Positions 18,204 through 27,858 of a stretch of DNA of 63,738 bases are shown piece after piece (position 1 is the first letter of the stretch; the number at the start of each line of letters is the position of its first letter). The translations under genes were made by a program, and so were the position numbers. The DNA comes from Caldilineales bacterium (GTDB lineage: Bacteria > Chloroflexota > Anaerolineae > JAAEKA01): contig JANWYQ010000088.1 of NCBI GenBank assembly GCA_025055015.1, positions 1 through 63,738 of the forward strand, in the 5' to 3' direction. Under the pieces are notes generated by a model. The model saw only the letters and a program-made list of their open reading frames with translations, was not told where the DNA came from and searched no databases.

Positions 18204-19277
18204 ATGAGCGACGTCATCCAGTTGACCCGCAAGGACTTCGTCTCTGACCAGACGGTGCGCTGGTGCCCTGGCTGCGGCGACTACGCCATCCTGGCCCAGA
18301 TGCAAAAGGTGATGCCGGAGCTGGGCATCCCGCGCGAGAAGATCGTGTTCATCTCCGGCATCGGCTGTTCCAGCCGGTTCCCCTACTACATGAACACCTA
18401 CGGCATCCACAGCATCCACGGCCGCGCGCCCACCTTGGCCACCGGCCTGAAGCTGGCCAACCCCGACCTGACGGTGTTCGTCATCACCGGCGACGGCGAC
18501 GGCCTGTCCATCGGCGGCAACCACCTGCTGCACGCCATGCGCCGCAACGTGGACATCAAAATTATCCTGTTCAACAACCGCATCTACGGCCTCACCAAGG
18601 GGCAGTACTCGCCCACGTCGGAGCCGGGCACTAAGACCAAGTCCTCCCCCATGGGCACCCTGGAGCAGGCCTTCAACCCCATCAGCGTGGCCCTGGGCGC
18701 GGAGTGCACCTTCGTAGCCCGCACCGTGGACGTGGAGCAGAAGCACATGGCCGACATCCTGCTCCGCGCCGCCCAGCACAAGGGCACCTCCTTCGTGGAG
18801 ATCTTCCAGAACTGCTTGATCTTCAACGACGGCACCTGGGCCCCGGTCACCGACAAGGACGTGAAGGACGACAACCGCGTGATCCTGGAGCACGGCAAGC
18901 CGCTGATCTTCGGCAAGAACCGGGACAAGGGCATCCGCATCGGCCGCGACCTGCAGCCAGAGGTGGTGTCGCTGGACGAGGTGGACGAGAGCGAGCTGCT
19001 GGTGCACGACGAGCACGCCGAGAGCCCTAACCTGGCCTTCATGCTCAGCCGCATGAGCTATCCTCGCTACCCCGTGCCCATCGGCGTCTTCCGCGACGTG
19101 GACCACCTCACCTACGAGGAGGGGGTTCGCAAGCAGATCGCCGAAGCTACCCGCAAGCGGGGCGCCGGCACGCTGCAGGCCCTCTTCCGGGCCGACGACA
19201 TCTGGACGGTGCGCAGCCACGACGGCCACAACGGCCACCACGAGGTGGAGCACCCCTTGTTCACCATGGCGGAGTAG
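18204..19277 (+). CDS. korB: 2-oxoacid:ferredoxin oxidoreductase, beta subunit
   Basis: The 357-residue thiamine-diphosphate-binding partner of KorA. WCPGCGDYAI at the N-terminus and GDGDGLSIGGNH...NNRIYGLTKGQ form the ThDP/Mg site. The four-cysteine cluster of full beta subunits is only partly present, as is usual in KorB. I chose ATG 18204 because AGGA (18191-18194) sits 9 bp upstream; the ATG at 18195 abuts it. A strong terminator ends the operon at 19321. Confidence 0.92.
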   Translation: MSDVIQLTRKDFVSDQTVRWCPGCGDYAILAQMQKVMPELGIPREKIVFISGIGCSSRFPYYMNTYGIHSIHGRAPTLATGLKLANPDLTVFVITGDGDGLSIGGNHLLHAMRRNVDIKIILFNNRIYGLTKGQYSPTSEPGTKTKSSPMGTLEQAFNPISVALGAECTFVARTVDVEQKHMADILLRAAQHKGTSFVEIFQNCLIFNDGTWAPVTDKDVKDDNRVILEHGKPLIFGKNRDKGIRIGRDLQPEVVSLDEVDESELLVHDEHAESPNLAFMLSRMSYPRYPVPIGVFRDVDHLTYEEGVRKQIAEATRKRGAGTLQALFRADDIWTVRSHDGHNGHHEVEHPLFTMAE

Positions 19278-19320
19278 CGCCAGGCCAACTCGCCTAAGGC
19301 CCGACGCAGCCAACTCTCCA

Positions 19321-19348
19321 GGACGCCCCATGGGGCGTCCTTTTTTTT
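19321..19348 (+). terminator. Rho-independent terminator of korAB
   Basis: GGACGCCCCA/TGGGGCGTCC perfect stem followed by eight T residues. Confidence 0.92.
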
Positions 19349-19371
19349 CGGCCAGCGGCAGCGCGGCTCCG

Positions 19372-21045
19372 TTACTCCACCCGCAGCACCACGAACACGG
19401 CGCGTCCGGTCGGGTCGTAGATGGCGTCCTCGATGGCGAGGCTGCGGCCCTGGGCCTGGACGATGGCCGCCAGCGCCTGGTCTCGCCCGCGAAAGACCAC
19501 GTCCTCCGGCATGTGGAAGAGGTAGAAGCGGTCGGGGTCGGCCAGCAGCTCCTGCATGCGACGGTCGAAGTCCTCGTCCGGCGCGTCCAGCCGGGTGTAG
19601 CCGAAGGCTTCGATGGGCTGCACCCGGTTCAGCGTCAGAAAGCGCACCGGCGCCTCGATGCCCCAGTCCATGGCCGCGGGCTGGCCGGCGCTGCGGGCGT
19701 CCAGCCAGTCGGCCAGGCGATAGATGGCTGCCGTGTGGCCGCCGAAGCCGCCGGTGGCGGCCAGGCTGCGATGGTAGCGCGCGGCAGCGGCTACGTCGGC
19801 GACGATCCACACGGCCAGCAGCAACGCCGCCGCAGCCCCCGTCCATCGCCGCCAGGCACGGCCGCTCTCCCCGGCCGCCGGCCCGACCAGCGCGTCCGCA
19901 GAGGCCGCCACGGCCAGGGCCAGGAAGGGGTGGAGCACCGCAAAGTGGGTCACGAACAGGTCCGACGCGGTGAAGCTGGACTGGACCACGATGAGCAGCA
20001 CCACGAGCCAGGCCACTAGCACAACTGCCGCGGCCCGCCGTCCTTCCCGCCGCCGCGCCCGGCCCAGGGCCGCCGCTGCGCCGACCAGCCCCAGGGCCAG
20101 GGCAATGGGAGGCGCCCAGCGGTTAGGCGTGGTCTCCCCCAGGTACCACAGGTGGTCGCTCCGCAGCAACGTGGGAAGCTGGCCTAGCCGAGTGCGCAGG
20201 TTGGGCAGAAAGGCCGTGTTGTCCACGCCATAGTAGCTGCGCTCCAGGTTGCCCAGCACGGCCGTCAGGGTGCCGCCGGTCTGCAGGTTGAAGATCAGCA
20301 TCGGCGTCAGCGCAGCCAGGAAGACAGCGGCCGCCACCAGGGCGGAGCGCCAGGTGAGCGTCCCGCCGCAACGCCGCCGGCCGACGACCCAGGCCACACC
20401 CCCCACGACGCCCAGCACCACCAGCACCCACACCGCCAGCAGCTTGGCCCACACCGCCCAGCCCGCGGTCCACGCCGCCAGGTACAGGGTCAGCGGTCGG
20501 CCGGTGCGCCGCCAGCGCAGCAGCAGCGCCGCCGTGGCCACCGACAAAGTCACAGCCACGTTGGTCACGAAGATCCCCTGCCGGCTCCAGAAGACGAAGG
20601 TGGGACTGGCGGCCAGCAGGAGCACGGCCATGCCGGCCAGGGAACCGGGCCGACGGCCGGCCAGCCGAGCCATCTCCCGCCCTAGCTCCCAGGTGAGCAA
20701 CAGGGTCAGCAGGCCGCACACCACCCCCAACAGCCGCAAGGCCGGAACGTTGACCCCCAGGGCAGCCAGGAAGGGGATCGCCAAGTAGACGTTGAGCGCG
20801 CCGATGTAGTCCTGGACCATCAAGGGCAGCTGCGCGTCGCCGATCCGGACCCCTGCTCCGCGGAAGGCGGTGACCGGCTGCCCCAACAGCAGCTCCATGG
20901 CGTTCACGCCCGCCTCCTTGGCCTCGTCGTAGTGCAGGCCGGGCAGGTGGAGCTGCGGCAGGGCCAACGCCAGGTAGAGGACCACGGCAGCCGCCAGGGC
21001 TGCTCGCCACCAACCATCCCCCGAGCGAGTGGACAGGGAAGCCAT
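19372..21045 (-). CDS. GT39-type membrane glycosyltransferase
   Basis: A 557-residue polytopic membrane protein of the ArnT/PMT superfamily. Near residue 38 it carries HYDEAKEAG, the acidic DE pair expected in the first extracytoplasmic loop that binds the lipid-linked sugar donor. About ten hydrophobic helices follow, then a soluble C-terminal domain (from ~420). It probably transfers a sugar from a polyprenyl phosphate to an envelope lipid or protein. It is the last gene of a minus-strand run (26259 to 19372), 39 bp after the FecR-like gene, and converges on korB. Donor and acceptor are unknown. Confidence 0.8.
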   Translation of the reverse strand: MASLSTRSGDGWWRAALAAAVVLYLALALPQLHLPGLHYDEAKEAGVNAMELLLGQPVTAFRGAGVRIGDAQLPLMVQDYIGALNVYLAIPFLAALGVNVPALRLLGVVCGLLTLLLTWELGREMARLAGRRPGSLAGMAVLLLAASPTFVFWSRQGIFVTNVAVTLSVATAALLLRWRRTGRPLTLYLAAWTAGWAVWAKLLAVWVLVVLGVVGGVAWVVGRRRCGGTLTWRSALVAAAVFLAALTPMLIFNLQTGGTLTAVLGNLERSYYGVDNTAFLPNLRTRLGQLPTLLRSDHLWYLGETTPNRWAPPIALALGLVGAAAALGRARRREGRRAAAVVLVAWLVVLLIVVQSSFTASDLFVTHFAVLHPFLALAVAASADALVGPAAGESGRAWRRWTGAAAALLLAVWIVADVAAAARYHRSLAATGGFGGHTAAIYRLADWLDARSAGQPAAMDWGIEAPVRFLTLNRVQPIEAFGYTRLDAPDEDFDRRMQELLADPDRFYLFHMPEDVVFRGRDQALAAIVQAQGRSLAIEDAIYDPTGRAVFVVLRVE

Positions 21046-21084
21046 AGCTCACAGCGGCGGCGAAGGGCTGGGGACCCTCAGCCC

Positions 21085-22392
21085 CTAGCGCGCCATCAGG
21101 CGCACCTCGGTCACCAAGCTGTCGTAGTTGTGACCGGAGGCGTAGATCTTCAGCCAGTTGATCCGAGAGGGCAGCGGCCGACCCTCCATGGGCAGCCGTT
21201 CCAGCAGGTTGCCGCTCTCGAAAGCGTACCAAACCCCCTGGGCGATCTTCGTGCCGCCGGTGACCACCCACTGCGGCGGCGGGTCCCGGTAGTAGAAGCC
21301 GTGGGTCCAGAACTGGTGGTTGCCGTAGACGTCAATGTAGTCCAGCCAGAACATCACCGGGAACTCGGAGCTTTGCTCGCCCGCGCCGGGCAGGCTCTGC
21401 CAGCGCACCAGCACGTCCATCTGCAGGTTGAGGTACTCGTAGTCTTGGACGCTGCGGTTCAGCACCTGGGTGATGGCGGCCTCGGTGTGGGTGGGAGGCT
21501 GGTTGATGCGGCTGAAGCGGACGACGTTGCGGCCACCCACCTCCAAGGACGTGACCTGCGCCGCCGAGGTCTCAGCGTCGGGGTAGAAGCTGACCAGCCA
21601 GTTGGGTGGGCCAAGAGGCCCCTCGAAGCGGCCGTCTGCGATCAGGTTCTCGGCCAGGGGCACCGGCGCCGAGGGGGGCTGGCCGGCAGCCACCTCGGTG
21701 CGCAGCTCCTCCTCGACGACGATCTCGCTGCCGGCAGCCCGCACGGTGGCGAGGCCGAAGCGCGTGGCCACCAAGGTGCGCTCCCGGTCCACCTCGACCG
21801 CATAGCTGCCCGGCGTCAGGTCCACCGTGGCGTGGGGCGTCTCCACGGTGAGCGCCAAGGGCCGCTGGCCCTCGGCGGTAGGCGCCGGGATCACCCGCAC
21901 CCGGCCGCGCACCACCCGCAGCACGATGCGGTGGGGGTGGGGGCTCAGGCCGAAGCGGGGGCGGCTGGCTTGGACCAGAACGACCTGCGAGTCGGGGTAG
22001 AGCTGCGCCGTAGCCAGCTCGGCCGCGTTGGCATCCTGGCTCACGGCGAAGCGCAGCGTGGCCTGCGCCCCTTGGGCGATGGCGATCTCGGCGGCCGGCT
22101 CTAGACCGCGCGCGTCCACCACCGCCAGGGGGTCCGTCTGGTTGGGCAGGAGCACCAGGGCCGTGCCCTTGATCAGCCGCACCTCGGCCGCCAGCGGCCG
22201 GGTGGCGTTGAACAGGTAGGAGCGGATGGCCAACGGCACGGCAATGGCCAGCGCGCAGAAGATGGCAAAGGCCGTCAAGAGCACGATCCACGCCAGCCGC
22301 GCCGGGTTGCGGTGCGCCCAGGGGATCTCCTGTTGGGCGGCTGCAGGCGTGGCTTCGCCGGAGCCGCTGCGCGCTGAGGAGGAAAGGGCCAT
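21085..22392 (-). CDS. Membrane-anchored FecR-like domain protein, function unknown
   Basis: A 435-residue protein with a cytoplasmic N-terminus, one transmembrane helix (about 33-57) and a large extracytoplasmic part. Residues about 95-230 resemble a FecR-type beta domain (VVRGRVRVIPAP, ETPHATVDLTPGSYAVEV). The rest, with GRFEGPLGPPNW and WLKIYASGHNYDSLVTEVRL, looks like a carbohydrate-binding jelly roll. It sits between TPR and GT39 genes, one base after the TPR stop, so translation is coupled. No sigma factor is adjacent, unlike classical FecR. I cannot name its role beyond envelope association. Confidence 0.6.
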   Translation of the reverse strand: MALSSSARSGSGEATPAAAQQEIPWAHRNPARLAWIVLLTAFAIFCALAIAVPLAIRSYLFNATRPLAAEVRLIKGTALVLLPNQTDPLAVVDARGLEPAAEIAIAQGAQATLRFAVSQDANAAELATAQLYPDSQVVLVQASRPRFGLSPHPHRIVLRVVRGRVRVIPAPTAEGQRPLALTVETPHATVDLTPGSYAVEVDRERTLVATRFGLATVRAAGSEIVVEEELRTEVAAGQPPSAPVPLAENLIADGRFEGPLGPPNWLVSFYPDAETSAAQVTSLEVGGRNVVRFSRINQPPTHTEAAITQVLNRSVQDYEYLNLQMDVLVRWQSLPGAGEQSSEFPVMFWLDYIDVYGNHQFWTHGFYYRDPPPQWVVTGGTKIAQGVWYAFESGNLLERLPMEGRPLPSRINWLKIYASGHNYDSLVTEVRLMAR

Positions 22393-22393
22393 G

Positions 22394-23008
22394 TCAGCCG
22401 TCCTTGGCTGCTGCGGTCGAGTCGGGGGAGGGGGGAGAGGCGGGCTTCTGCTCGCTGGCCTCCACGCGGGCGAGCCAGTCCAGCCAGCGACGGGCGTCGC
22501 GGTCGCCGGGGTCTACCTCTAGGGCTTGCTGGAAGCAGGCGCGGGCGCGCTCCCAGGCGCCCTGGTCCTTGTAGATCAAGCCTAGGTTGTAGTGCACGTT
22601 CGGGGTCTTGGGGTCGAGGGCCAGGGCGCGCTCGTAGGCTGCGATGGCCCGGCGCTGGTGCTGCGGGCCGGAGGTCTCCAGCCGCCCGAGGTAGGCCGCG
22701 GCCAGGTTCACCCACACCATGGGGTTCTCCGGCGCCAGCTCGGTGGCCCGCTCCAGGATGGGCACGGCCTGCCGGTAGCGGTGCTGCAGGATGTAGGCGC
22801 CGCCCAGGTTGATGGCCACGTCCACGTCGTCGGGCAACAGCCGGGCCGCCTCCAGCAACACCGCCAGGGCCTCGCCCGGCCGCCGCTGGCTGAGCAGCCG
22901 TGCGCCGGCGGCCAACAGCTCCTGGCCGCGGCGGCGCCGCTCCTCCGGTCCGGCAGAGGAGCCCGCGGAGCCGCCGGCGCGCGCGTCAGAGGGAAAGGAA
23001 GAAGCCAT
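22394..23008 (-). CDS. TPR-repeat protein
   Basis: A 204-residue soluble protein with about four tetratricopeptide repeats (A-LLPDDVDVAINLGGAYI, ELAPENPMVWVNLAAAYL, ALDPKTPNVHYNLGLIY, EVDPGDRDARRWLDWL). Low-complexity ends flank the repeats. It probably acts as a scaffold for its operon partners. It lies 3 bp after the transporter gene and 1 bp before the FecR-like gene. Confidence 0.8.
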   Translation of the reverse strand: MASSFPSDARAGGSAGSSAGPEERRRRGQELLAAGARLLSQRRPGEALAVLLEAARLLPDDVDVAINLGGAYILQHRYRQAVPILERATELAPENPMVWVNLAAAYLGRLETSGPQHQRRAIAAYERALALDPKTPNVHYNLGLIYKDQGAWERARACFQQALEVDPGDRDARRWLDWLARVEASEQKPASPPSPDSTAAAKDG

Positions 23009-23011
23009 CGG

Positions 23012-23923
23012 CTAGATCAGGAAGCTTAACAAAAGGGTCAGGGTCACCAGGCTGCCCAGGGTGGACGCCATCACCACGCCGGCGGTGAAGGCCGCCTCTG
23101 CGTGGTACTCGTCCGCCAACACGGTCGCCATCACCGCGGTGGGCATGCTGGCCTGCAGCACGCTACTTTGGCGCGTTAGACCGCTCAGCCCCATCCAGTG
23201 CGCCACCAGCAGGCCGACGGCCATGCCGCCCAGCAGCTTGACGGCCGCTGCCAGGGAGATGCGGGTCAGCGAGTTCTGCAGTCGCACGCCGGCCAGCTGT
23301 ACGCCCAGCAGCACCAGCATCACCGGAATAGCGCCCTGGCCCAGCAGGCTGGCCGTGCGCTCCACGGGCACCGGAACGGGGACGCCGGTGGCCCACACCG
23401 CAACACCCAGAACGCCGGCGTAGGTGAGAGGCACTCGCCACAAGCTGCGCAGCGCAGCCGCGGCGCCTTGTTGGCCGGCCGACACCACGTAGACGCCCAA
23501 GGTGGCAATCATCAGCGTGCTGACCGCGTAGTACACCACCGCGGGCTCCAGGGCAGCCGGACCAAAGGCGAACTGGTTAGCCGCCAGCCCATAGTTGCCG
23601 GTGTTGCCCGCCAGGGCCGCCAGCACGAAGGCCGCGGTTTGGCTGCGGCTGCTGCGCAGGGCGCGGGCCGCCATCCACGCCAGCAGCGCCGTGCCCAGCA
23701 TGGTGGCTACAGCAAACGTCGCTATCTGCCCCAGCTGGGAGCCAGACAGCGACGAGTGGCTGAGCTTGTCGAACAGCAGACACGGCGAGAGGATGTAGAA
23801 GGCCACCCGCGACAGGTGCTGCGAGGGCAGGTGGATTCGCCGGGCCAGCAGGTAGCCGAGCCCGGCGGCCAACACGATGGGCATCAGCACCTGCCAGAAA
23901 ACGCCGAAGATGACCGCCGCCAT
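23012..23923 (-). CDS. AEC-family transporter
   Basis: A 303-residue integral membrane protein with ten predicted helices and the auxin-efflux-carrier fold (LPSQHLSRVAFYILSPCLLF near the N-terminus, LQASMPTAVMATVLADEY near the C-terminus). Bacterial members export or exchange organic acids or amino acids. It lies between HEAT and TPR genes in the envelope operon. The substrate is unknown. Confidence 0.85.
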   Translation of the reverse strand: MAAVIFGVFWQVLMPIVLAAGLGYLLARRIHLPSQHLSRVAFYILSPCLLFDKLSHSSLSGSQLGQIATFAVATMLGTALLAWMAARALRSSRSQTAAFVLAALAGNTGNYGLAANQFAFGPAALEPAVVYYAVSTLMIATLGVYVVSAGQQGAAAALRSLWRVPLTYAGVLGVAVWATGVPVPVPVERTASLLGQGAIPVMLVLLGVQLAGVRLQNSLTRISLAAAVKLLGGMAVGLLVAHWMGLSGLTRQSSVLQASMPTAVMATVLADEYHAEAAFTAGVVMASTLGSLVTLTLLLSFLI

Positions 23924-23962
23924 GGTCAGCTCCGGCAGAGGGCGGGCAGCCCGTCGTGCGCG

Positions 23963-24952
23963 TCAGTCATCGGCGTCGTGCAGGTCGAACCAGAGCAGGC
24001 CCGGCAGCTGGTCGTCGCCGCTCATGAAGGCCAGCTCCTCTAGCGCCTCCTCGGCCGCGTCGGCCAGGTCGGGGTCGTCGCTGTCGCAGCAGGCCTCGAG
24101 GGCCCGCCGTGCGGCCGGGCCGCCGATGCGTCCCAGCGACCACACGGCGATGTTGCGTAGGTCCACGTCGTCCTGGTCCAGCATGCGGATCAGCTCGGGC
24201 ACCGCCTCGGCCAGCTCCAGCTCGCCGCTGGCGCGCGCCGCCTCGTAGCGCATGGCCGGGTCGTCGCTGCTCAGCTCCTGCAGCACGATCTCGCCCCAGC
24301 GGGTGTCGGCGCTGCGCCCCATGGCAAAGACGGCGCTCAGGCGCATGTCCGGGTCCTCGTCCTCGTAGGCCTGCTGGATCAGCGCCGGAACGTTGGGAGA
24401 CGCAGAATAGGCCAACGCCTCCAGCACCCGGCGACGCACCGATACCTCCTCGGCGGAGTTGGCATAGGCCGCCTGCAGGGCCGCCTCAACGCCGGCAGCC
24501 AGCGCCTGGTCCATCTCCTCCAGCTCGCCAAGGAGCAGGAAGCGGCCCAGGGACTGAGCCGCGGCCGCGCGCACCTCGGCCGCCGGGTCGCTCTGCAGCA
24601 GACGGATGAAGGGCCCGATCAACAGGACGTCCTCCACCTCCCACAGCCCGTCAATGGCCTTGGCGCGCACCCAGGGATCCGCGTCCTCCAGCGCCCACTG
24701 GAAGATGCGCCGAAAATAGACGTCAATGCGCTCCTCCGAGAGCTCCACCAGCCGCTCCATCAGCGCGCGGCGCCGAGAGGCGGAGAGCGCAGCCCACGTC
24801 TCCTTGAACTGGTTCAGGCCGTCCTGGGTGAGGTCGGACAGCACCGCCAGGTCAACGGTGTTTAAGCTGCGGCTGGAGTCGCTTACCTCGGCTAACACGC
24901 TGCCGACGCTGGGCCGCGACCGAGGTCGGATGGTGCGTGCTGTCGGTGTCAT
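23963..24952 (-). CDS. HEAT-repeat protein
   Basis: A 329-residue soluble protein made mostly of HEAT/PBS-lyase-type repeats. Recurrent units include DPWVRAKAIDGLWEV, DPAAEVRAAAAQSLGRF, DEDPDMRLSAVFAMGRS, SSDDPAMRYEAARASGELE and DDVDLRNIAVWSLGRIGG. It is strongly acidic, ending DLHDADD. I chose ATG 24952, two bases after the stop of the LysM gene, instead of a longer frame inside that gene; this implies coupling. It probably mediates protein contacts. No catalytic motif is seen. Confidence 0.8.
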   Translation of the reverse strand: MTPTARTIRPRSRPSVGSVLAEVSDSSRSLNTVDLAVLSDLTQDGLNQFKETWAALSASRRRALMERLVELSEERIDVYFRRIFQWALEDADPWVRAKAIDGLWEVEDVLLIGPFIRLLQSDPAAEVRAAAAQSLGRFLLLGELEEMDQALAAGVEAALQAAYANSAEEVSVRRRVLEALAYSASPNVPALIQQAYEDEDPDMRLSAVFAMGRSADTRWGEIVLQELSSDDPAMRYEAARASGELELAEAVPELIRMLDQDDVDLRNIAVWSLGRIGGPAARRALEACCDSDDPDLADAAEEALEELAFMSGDDQLPGLLWFDLHDADD

Positions 24953-24954
24953 GG

Positions 24955-26259
24955 TCAGCGCCAGTAGAAGGTGGCCTTGCGGCTGATGGGCGACACCTCC
25001 ACCACCTGGCCCGAGGGCAGACGGCGGCGCACCTGCACGGTCCACGTGAAGATGCGGTTGGGCGTGGCCGCCACCTCATAGGTCCAGCGCGGCACCTCGA
25101 ACCAGGGGCGGGTGGTCTCGTCGTCCACGAAGCCCACGCTGCCGTCCTGCATCAGGAACTCGACGTAGACGTAGTAGTAGTCTGCGGCGGTCATGCCGGG
25201 CACCGGGTCCCAGCGCAGGACCGCCTGGCTGTCGGCCGTGAAGCCGTCGTCGTCGCGAGGCAACAGGCCTTGGGGCGCAGGCAAGGCCGGCACGGGGACG
25301 GTGGGGGTGGGCGTCGGGGTAGCGGTGGGCCGCGGCCGGGTCGGTGTGGGCGTGGGGGGGGGCGGGGGCGTTGCGTCGGCCGGCGGGATGCGCAGACGCT
25401 CGTTCACCTGCAGCACGTCGTTGGGGGTGCGCCGGTTGTAGGCCGCCAGCGCCTCCTGGGTGATGCCGAAGCGCCGGGCGATGGTGAACCAGTTGTCCCC
25501 CGGCTGCACGGTGTAGAGCAGCTCGCCGGGTCCCCCAACGCCGGCCGCCACCGCCTGAGGCGTCGGGGTGGGCGGCGTTGTAGGCGTGGGCTGGGCGCGG
25601 GTCGGGGTGGGCGGCGCCGGGCTGGCGGTGGGCGTTGGCGCTGCGGTTGGCGCCTCCGTGGAGACCGCCGCCACGACGGCCGTGGCCTCCGCGGTGGGGG
25701 TCACCGGGTTGGTGGCCTGCAGGGCCGCCATAGCCACGGCCTCAGGCACGGTGGTGGGCGCCACGATGAGCGTAGACGGCTGGGTAGACGTCAGCGAGGC
25801 CTTGGCAGCCAACAGGCTCTCATCGGGCAAGGGAGGCAGGAGGACGATCGGGGTAGGGGTCGGGGTCTCCTGCAGGGGAGCGGGCTCGGCGAGGCTGGAC
25901 GCGGTGTCCAGGACCTTGCCGCCGATGTGGCTCACCCGTTCCTGTAAGGTGGCCAGGCGATCGTGTGCCAGCGAGCGAGCGGTTTGCCATGGCGTGCGAC
26001 CCGGCGCAGCAGCGAGGATCAGCACCGTGGCTGCTGCGGACAGCACCAACATGACGGCGAGCAGCGCAGAAAGGCCCACCGGCAAGAGGCGGCTGCGCAG
26101 TCGGCACCCACACGATGGACAAAGCTCCAGCGCGGAGGATGCCCGACGGCCACAGTGCGCACAACGTATCTGAGCCGGTTGGCGGCGCTGGCGGGCGCCG
26201 CAGTGGGGACAAACCTCAAGCCCGCTGTGTATCTCGATACCACAGCGTTTACAGTGCAT
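24955..26259 (-). CDS. Zinc-ribbon, membrane-anchored LysM protein
   Basis: A 434-residue protein. Two zinc ribbons (C3/C6/C17/C20 and C33/C36/C47/C50) lie in the cytoplasmic N-terminus, followed by one transmembrane helix (about 60-85), a long Pro/Thr/Ala-rich stalk, a LysM domain (YTVQPGDNWFTIARRFGI, about 250-296), a second Pro/Thr linker and a C-terminal Ig-like domain (WTVQVRRRLPSGQVVEVSPI). The LysM should bind cell-wall glycan outside while the ribbons sit inside, so it could link envelope and cytoplasm. It heads the six-gene envelope run. GAGG precedes the ATG. The 152-bp gap up to rseP holds no gene. Confidence 0.85.
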   Translation of the reverse strand: MHCKRCGIEIHSGLEVCPHCGARQRRQPAQIRCAHCGRRASSALELCPSCGCRLRSRLLPVGLSALLAVMLVLSAAATVLILAAAPGRTPWQTARSLAHDRLATLQERVSHIGGKVLDTASSLAEPAPLQETPTPTPIVLLPPLPDESLLAAKASLTSTQPSTLIVAPTTVPEAVAMAALQATNPVTPTAEATAVVAAVSTEAPTAAPTPTASPAPPTPTRAQPTPTTPPTPTPQAVAAGVGGPGELLYTVQPGDNWFTIARRFGITQEALAAYNRRTPNDVLQVNERLRIPPADATPPPPPTPTPTRPRPTATPTPTPTVPVPALPAPQGLLPRDDDGFTADSQAVLRWDPVPGMTAADYYYVYVEFLMQDGSVGFVDDETTRPWFEVPRWTYEVAATPNRIFTWTVQVRRRLPSGQVVEVSPISRKATFYWR

Positions 26260-26411
26260 AGAAACCTCATAGAAGGTCCAGGCCGCGCATTGCTGCCCTT
26301 GCGCCGCCTGGGGTCACCTGAGCTCTGCGGACGCGGTTAGCCGACGGCCGAGACGAGAGCGGGACGTGGGGCAACGACCTCCTTGACGGGCAGAGCTGGG
26401 CCGGATGCCTC

Positions 26412-27701
26412 TCAGTTGCCCAACGGCGCAAGCCAGTCGGGCGGTGACACCGGCGAGGCGAAGTCCTGGTAGGTGATGAGAACCATGAGGCCGAGCAGAA
26501 AAACCATGCCGGCCAGGTGAATGGCGCCTTCCCACTGGGGGTCAATGCGCCGGCCGCGAATCTGCTCGATCAGCACGAAGAGCAGGCGGCCGCCGTCCAA
26601 GGCCGGCAGGGGCAGCAGGTTGGTGATGGCCAGCGCAGCGCTCAGGATGCCCATGAGCTGTAGGATCGGGAACCACCAGCCGGAGCTCAGGCTCTGCTGG
26701 AAGGTGCTGCTGGTGAGGTCGTAGATGCCCTTGGGGCCGATGGGCCGGGCCTCCTCCGGGGTGATGACCCCGCGCATCAGCAGCGCCGGCACCGACAAGG
26801 TGATGCGGATGAAGCGCGCCGTGTCCTCGGTCCCACGCACCAGGGACTGCAACGGATCGTAGCGCTGGATCTCGGTGACGGGGTACATCTTGAGGCCGAT
26901 GTAGCCCTGGCCGGGGGGCGGGTTCAGGCGCGGGGTGACCTGCACGGTGAAGGTTTGGTCGCCTCGCTTCACCAGCAGGGTCACGGCCCGGCCGGGGTGC
27001 GCCTCGATGTATCGGGCCAGGTCCCCCGCCTCCACCACGGTTTGGTCGTCAATCTGAAAGATGCGGTCGCCCACTTGCAGGCCCACGGCCTCGGCCGGCG
27101 AGCCGGGGGCGATCTCCACGATGCGGCCGCCGGGCACCGGCTCCGGCCGGCCCAGCATGAAGGAGAACGCAAACAGGAGAATGGCCAGGACGAAGTTCAT
27201 GGCCGGGCCGGCCAACAGGGTCACCGCGCGCGCCGTGCGCGAGGCGCTGGCGAAGCTGCCGGGGCCGGCCGGTCCATCCTCGCCCCGCATGCGCACAAAG
27301 CCGCCCAGGGGGATCAGGTTGATGCTGTAGATGGTGCCGGGGTCCACTAGCTGCACGCGGCGTACGTCTGCGCCGAACGGCGGAGCCTGCTCCGGGTCGA
27401 GCACCTCGATGCACTGCAGCACAGCCCGGCCGCGGCGGTCGGTGGTCGCCTCGTACGTCACCAGGGAGTCGGCGGCCAGGTCGGCGGGCAGCCGAAAGCC
27501 GCGGGGCACTTTGACCTCGCGGCCGCCGATCACCAGCTTGCCCGCCCCGCGGAAGAGAGTGATCACACGCGGGGGGAAGCCGAAGCCGAACTCCTCGGCC
27601 ACGATGCCGTAGCGCCGCGCGGCCAGGAAGTGGCCCAGCTCGTGGATGAACACGAGGACGCCGAAAATGATCACAAATACGGCGATGTTCAGCAAAAACA
27701 T
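26412..27701 (-). CDS. rseP: RseP-type site-2 intramembrane metalloprotease with PDZ domain
   Basis: A 429-residue M50B protease that cleaves transmembrane anti-sigma factors or signal-peptide remnants inside the membrane. HELGH (20-24) in the first helix and NLLPLPALDGGRL in the last core helix supply the zinc site. A PDZ domain lies between (about 190-275, GRIVEIAPGSPAEAVGLQVGD). The length suits the family. Its own promoter is at 27803-27831. A second M50 protease is at 33749-34888. Confidence 0.9.
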   Translation of the reverse strand: MFLLNIAVFVIIFGVLVFIHELGHFLAARRYGIVAEEFGFGFPPRVITLFRGAGKLVIGGREVKVPRGFRLPADLAADSLVTYEATTDRRGRAVLQCIEVLDPEQAPPFGADVRRVQLVDPGTIYSINLIPLGGFVRMRGEDGPAGPGSFASASRTARAVTLLAGPAMNFVLAILLFAFSFMLGRPEPVPGGRIVEIAPGSPAEAVGLQVGDRIFQIDDQTVVEAGDLARYIEAHPGRAVTLLVKRGDQTFTVQVTPRLNPPPGQGYIGLKMYPVTEIQRYDPLQSLVRGTEDTARFIRITLSVPALLMRGVITPEEARPIGPKGIYDLTSSTFQQSLSSGWWFPILQLMGILSAALAITNLLPLPALDGGRLLFVLIEQIRGRRIDPQWEGAIHLAGMVFLLGLMVLITYQDFASPVSPPDWLAPLGN

Positions 27702-27802
27702 GGGTCGTCTTCTCTCTAGCTACGCCTTCTGCAAATCGCCTTTGCGCAATGAGACAGCCTGTAGCAAAACCTCTGACTCGCTTCTCCTACGGTCCAGCGC
27801 GC

Positions 27803-27831
27803 ATTATAGCCGCGACCGGCTGAAACGCCAA
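27803..27831 (-). promoter_or_regulatory. Promoter of rseP
   Basis: Minus strand: TTGGCG (27826-27831), 17 bp, TATAAT (27803-27808). It lies in the gap after the IPK gene. Confidence 0.65.
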
Positions 27832-27858
27832 AGCGATTAACAGATTGTCATTTTTTTG

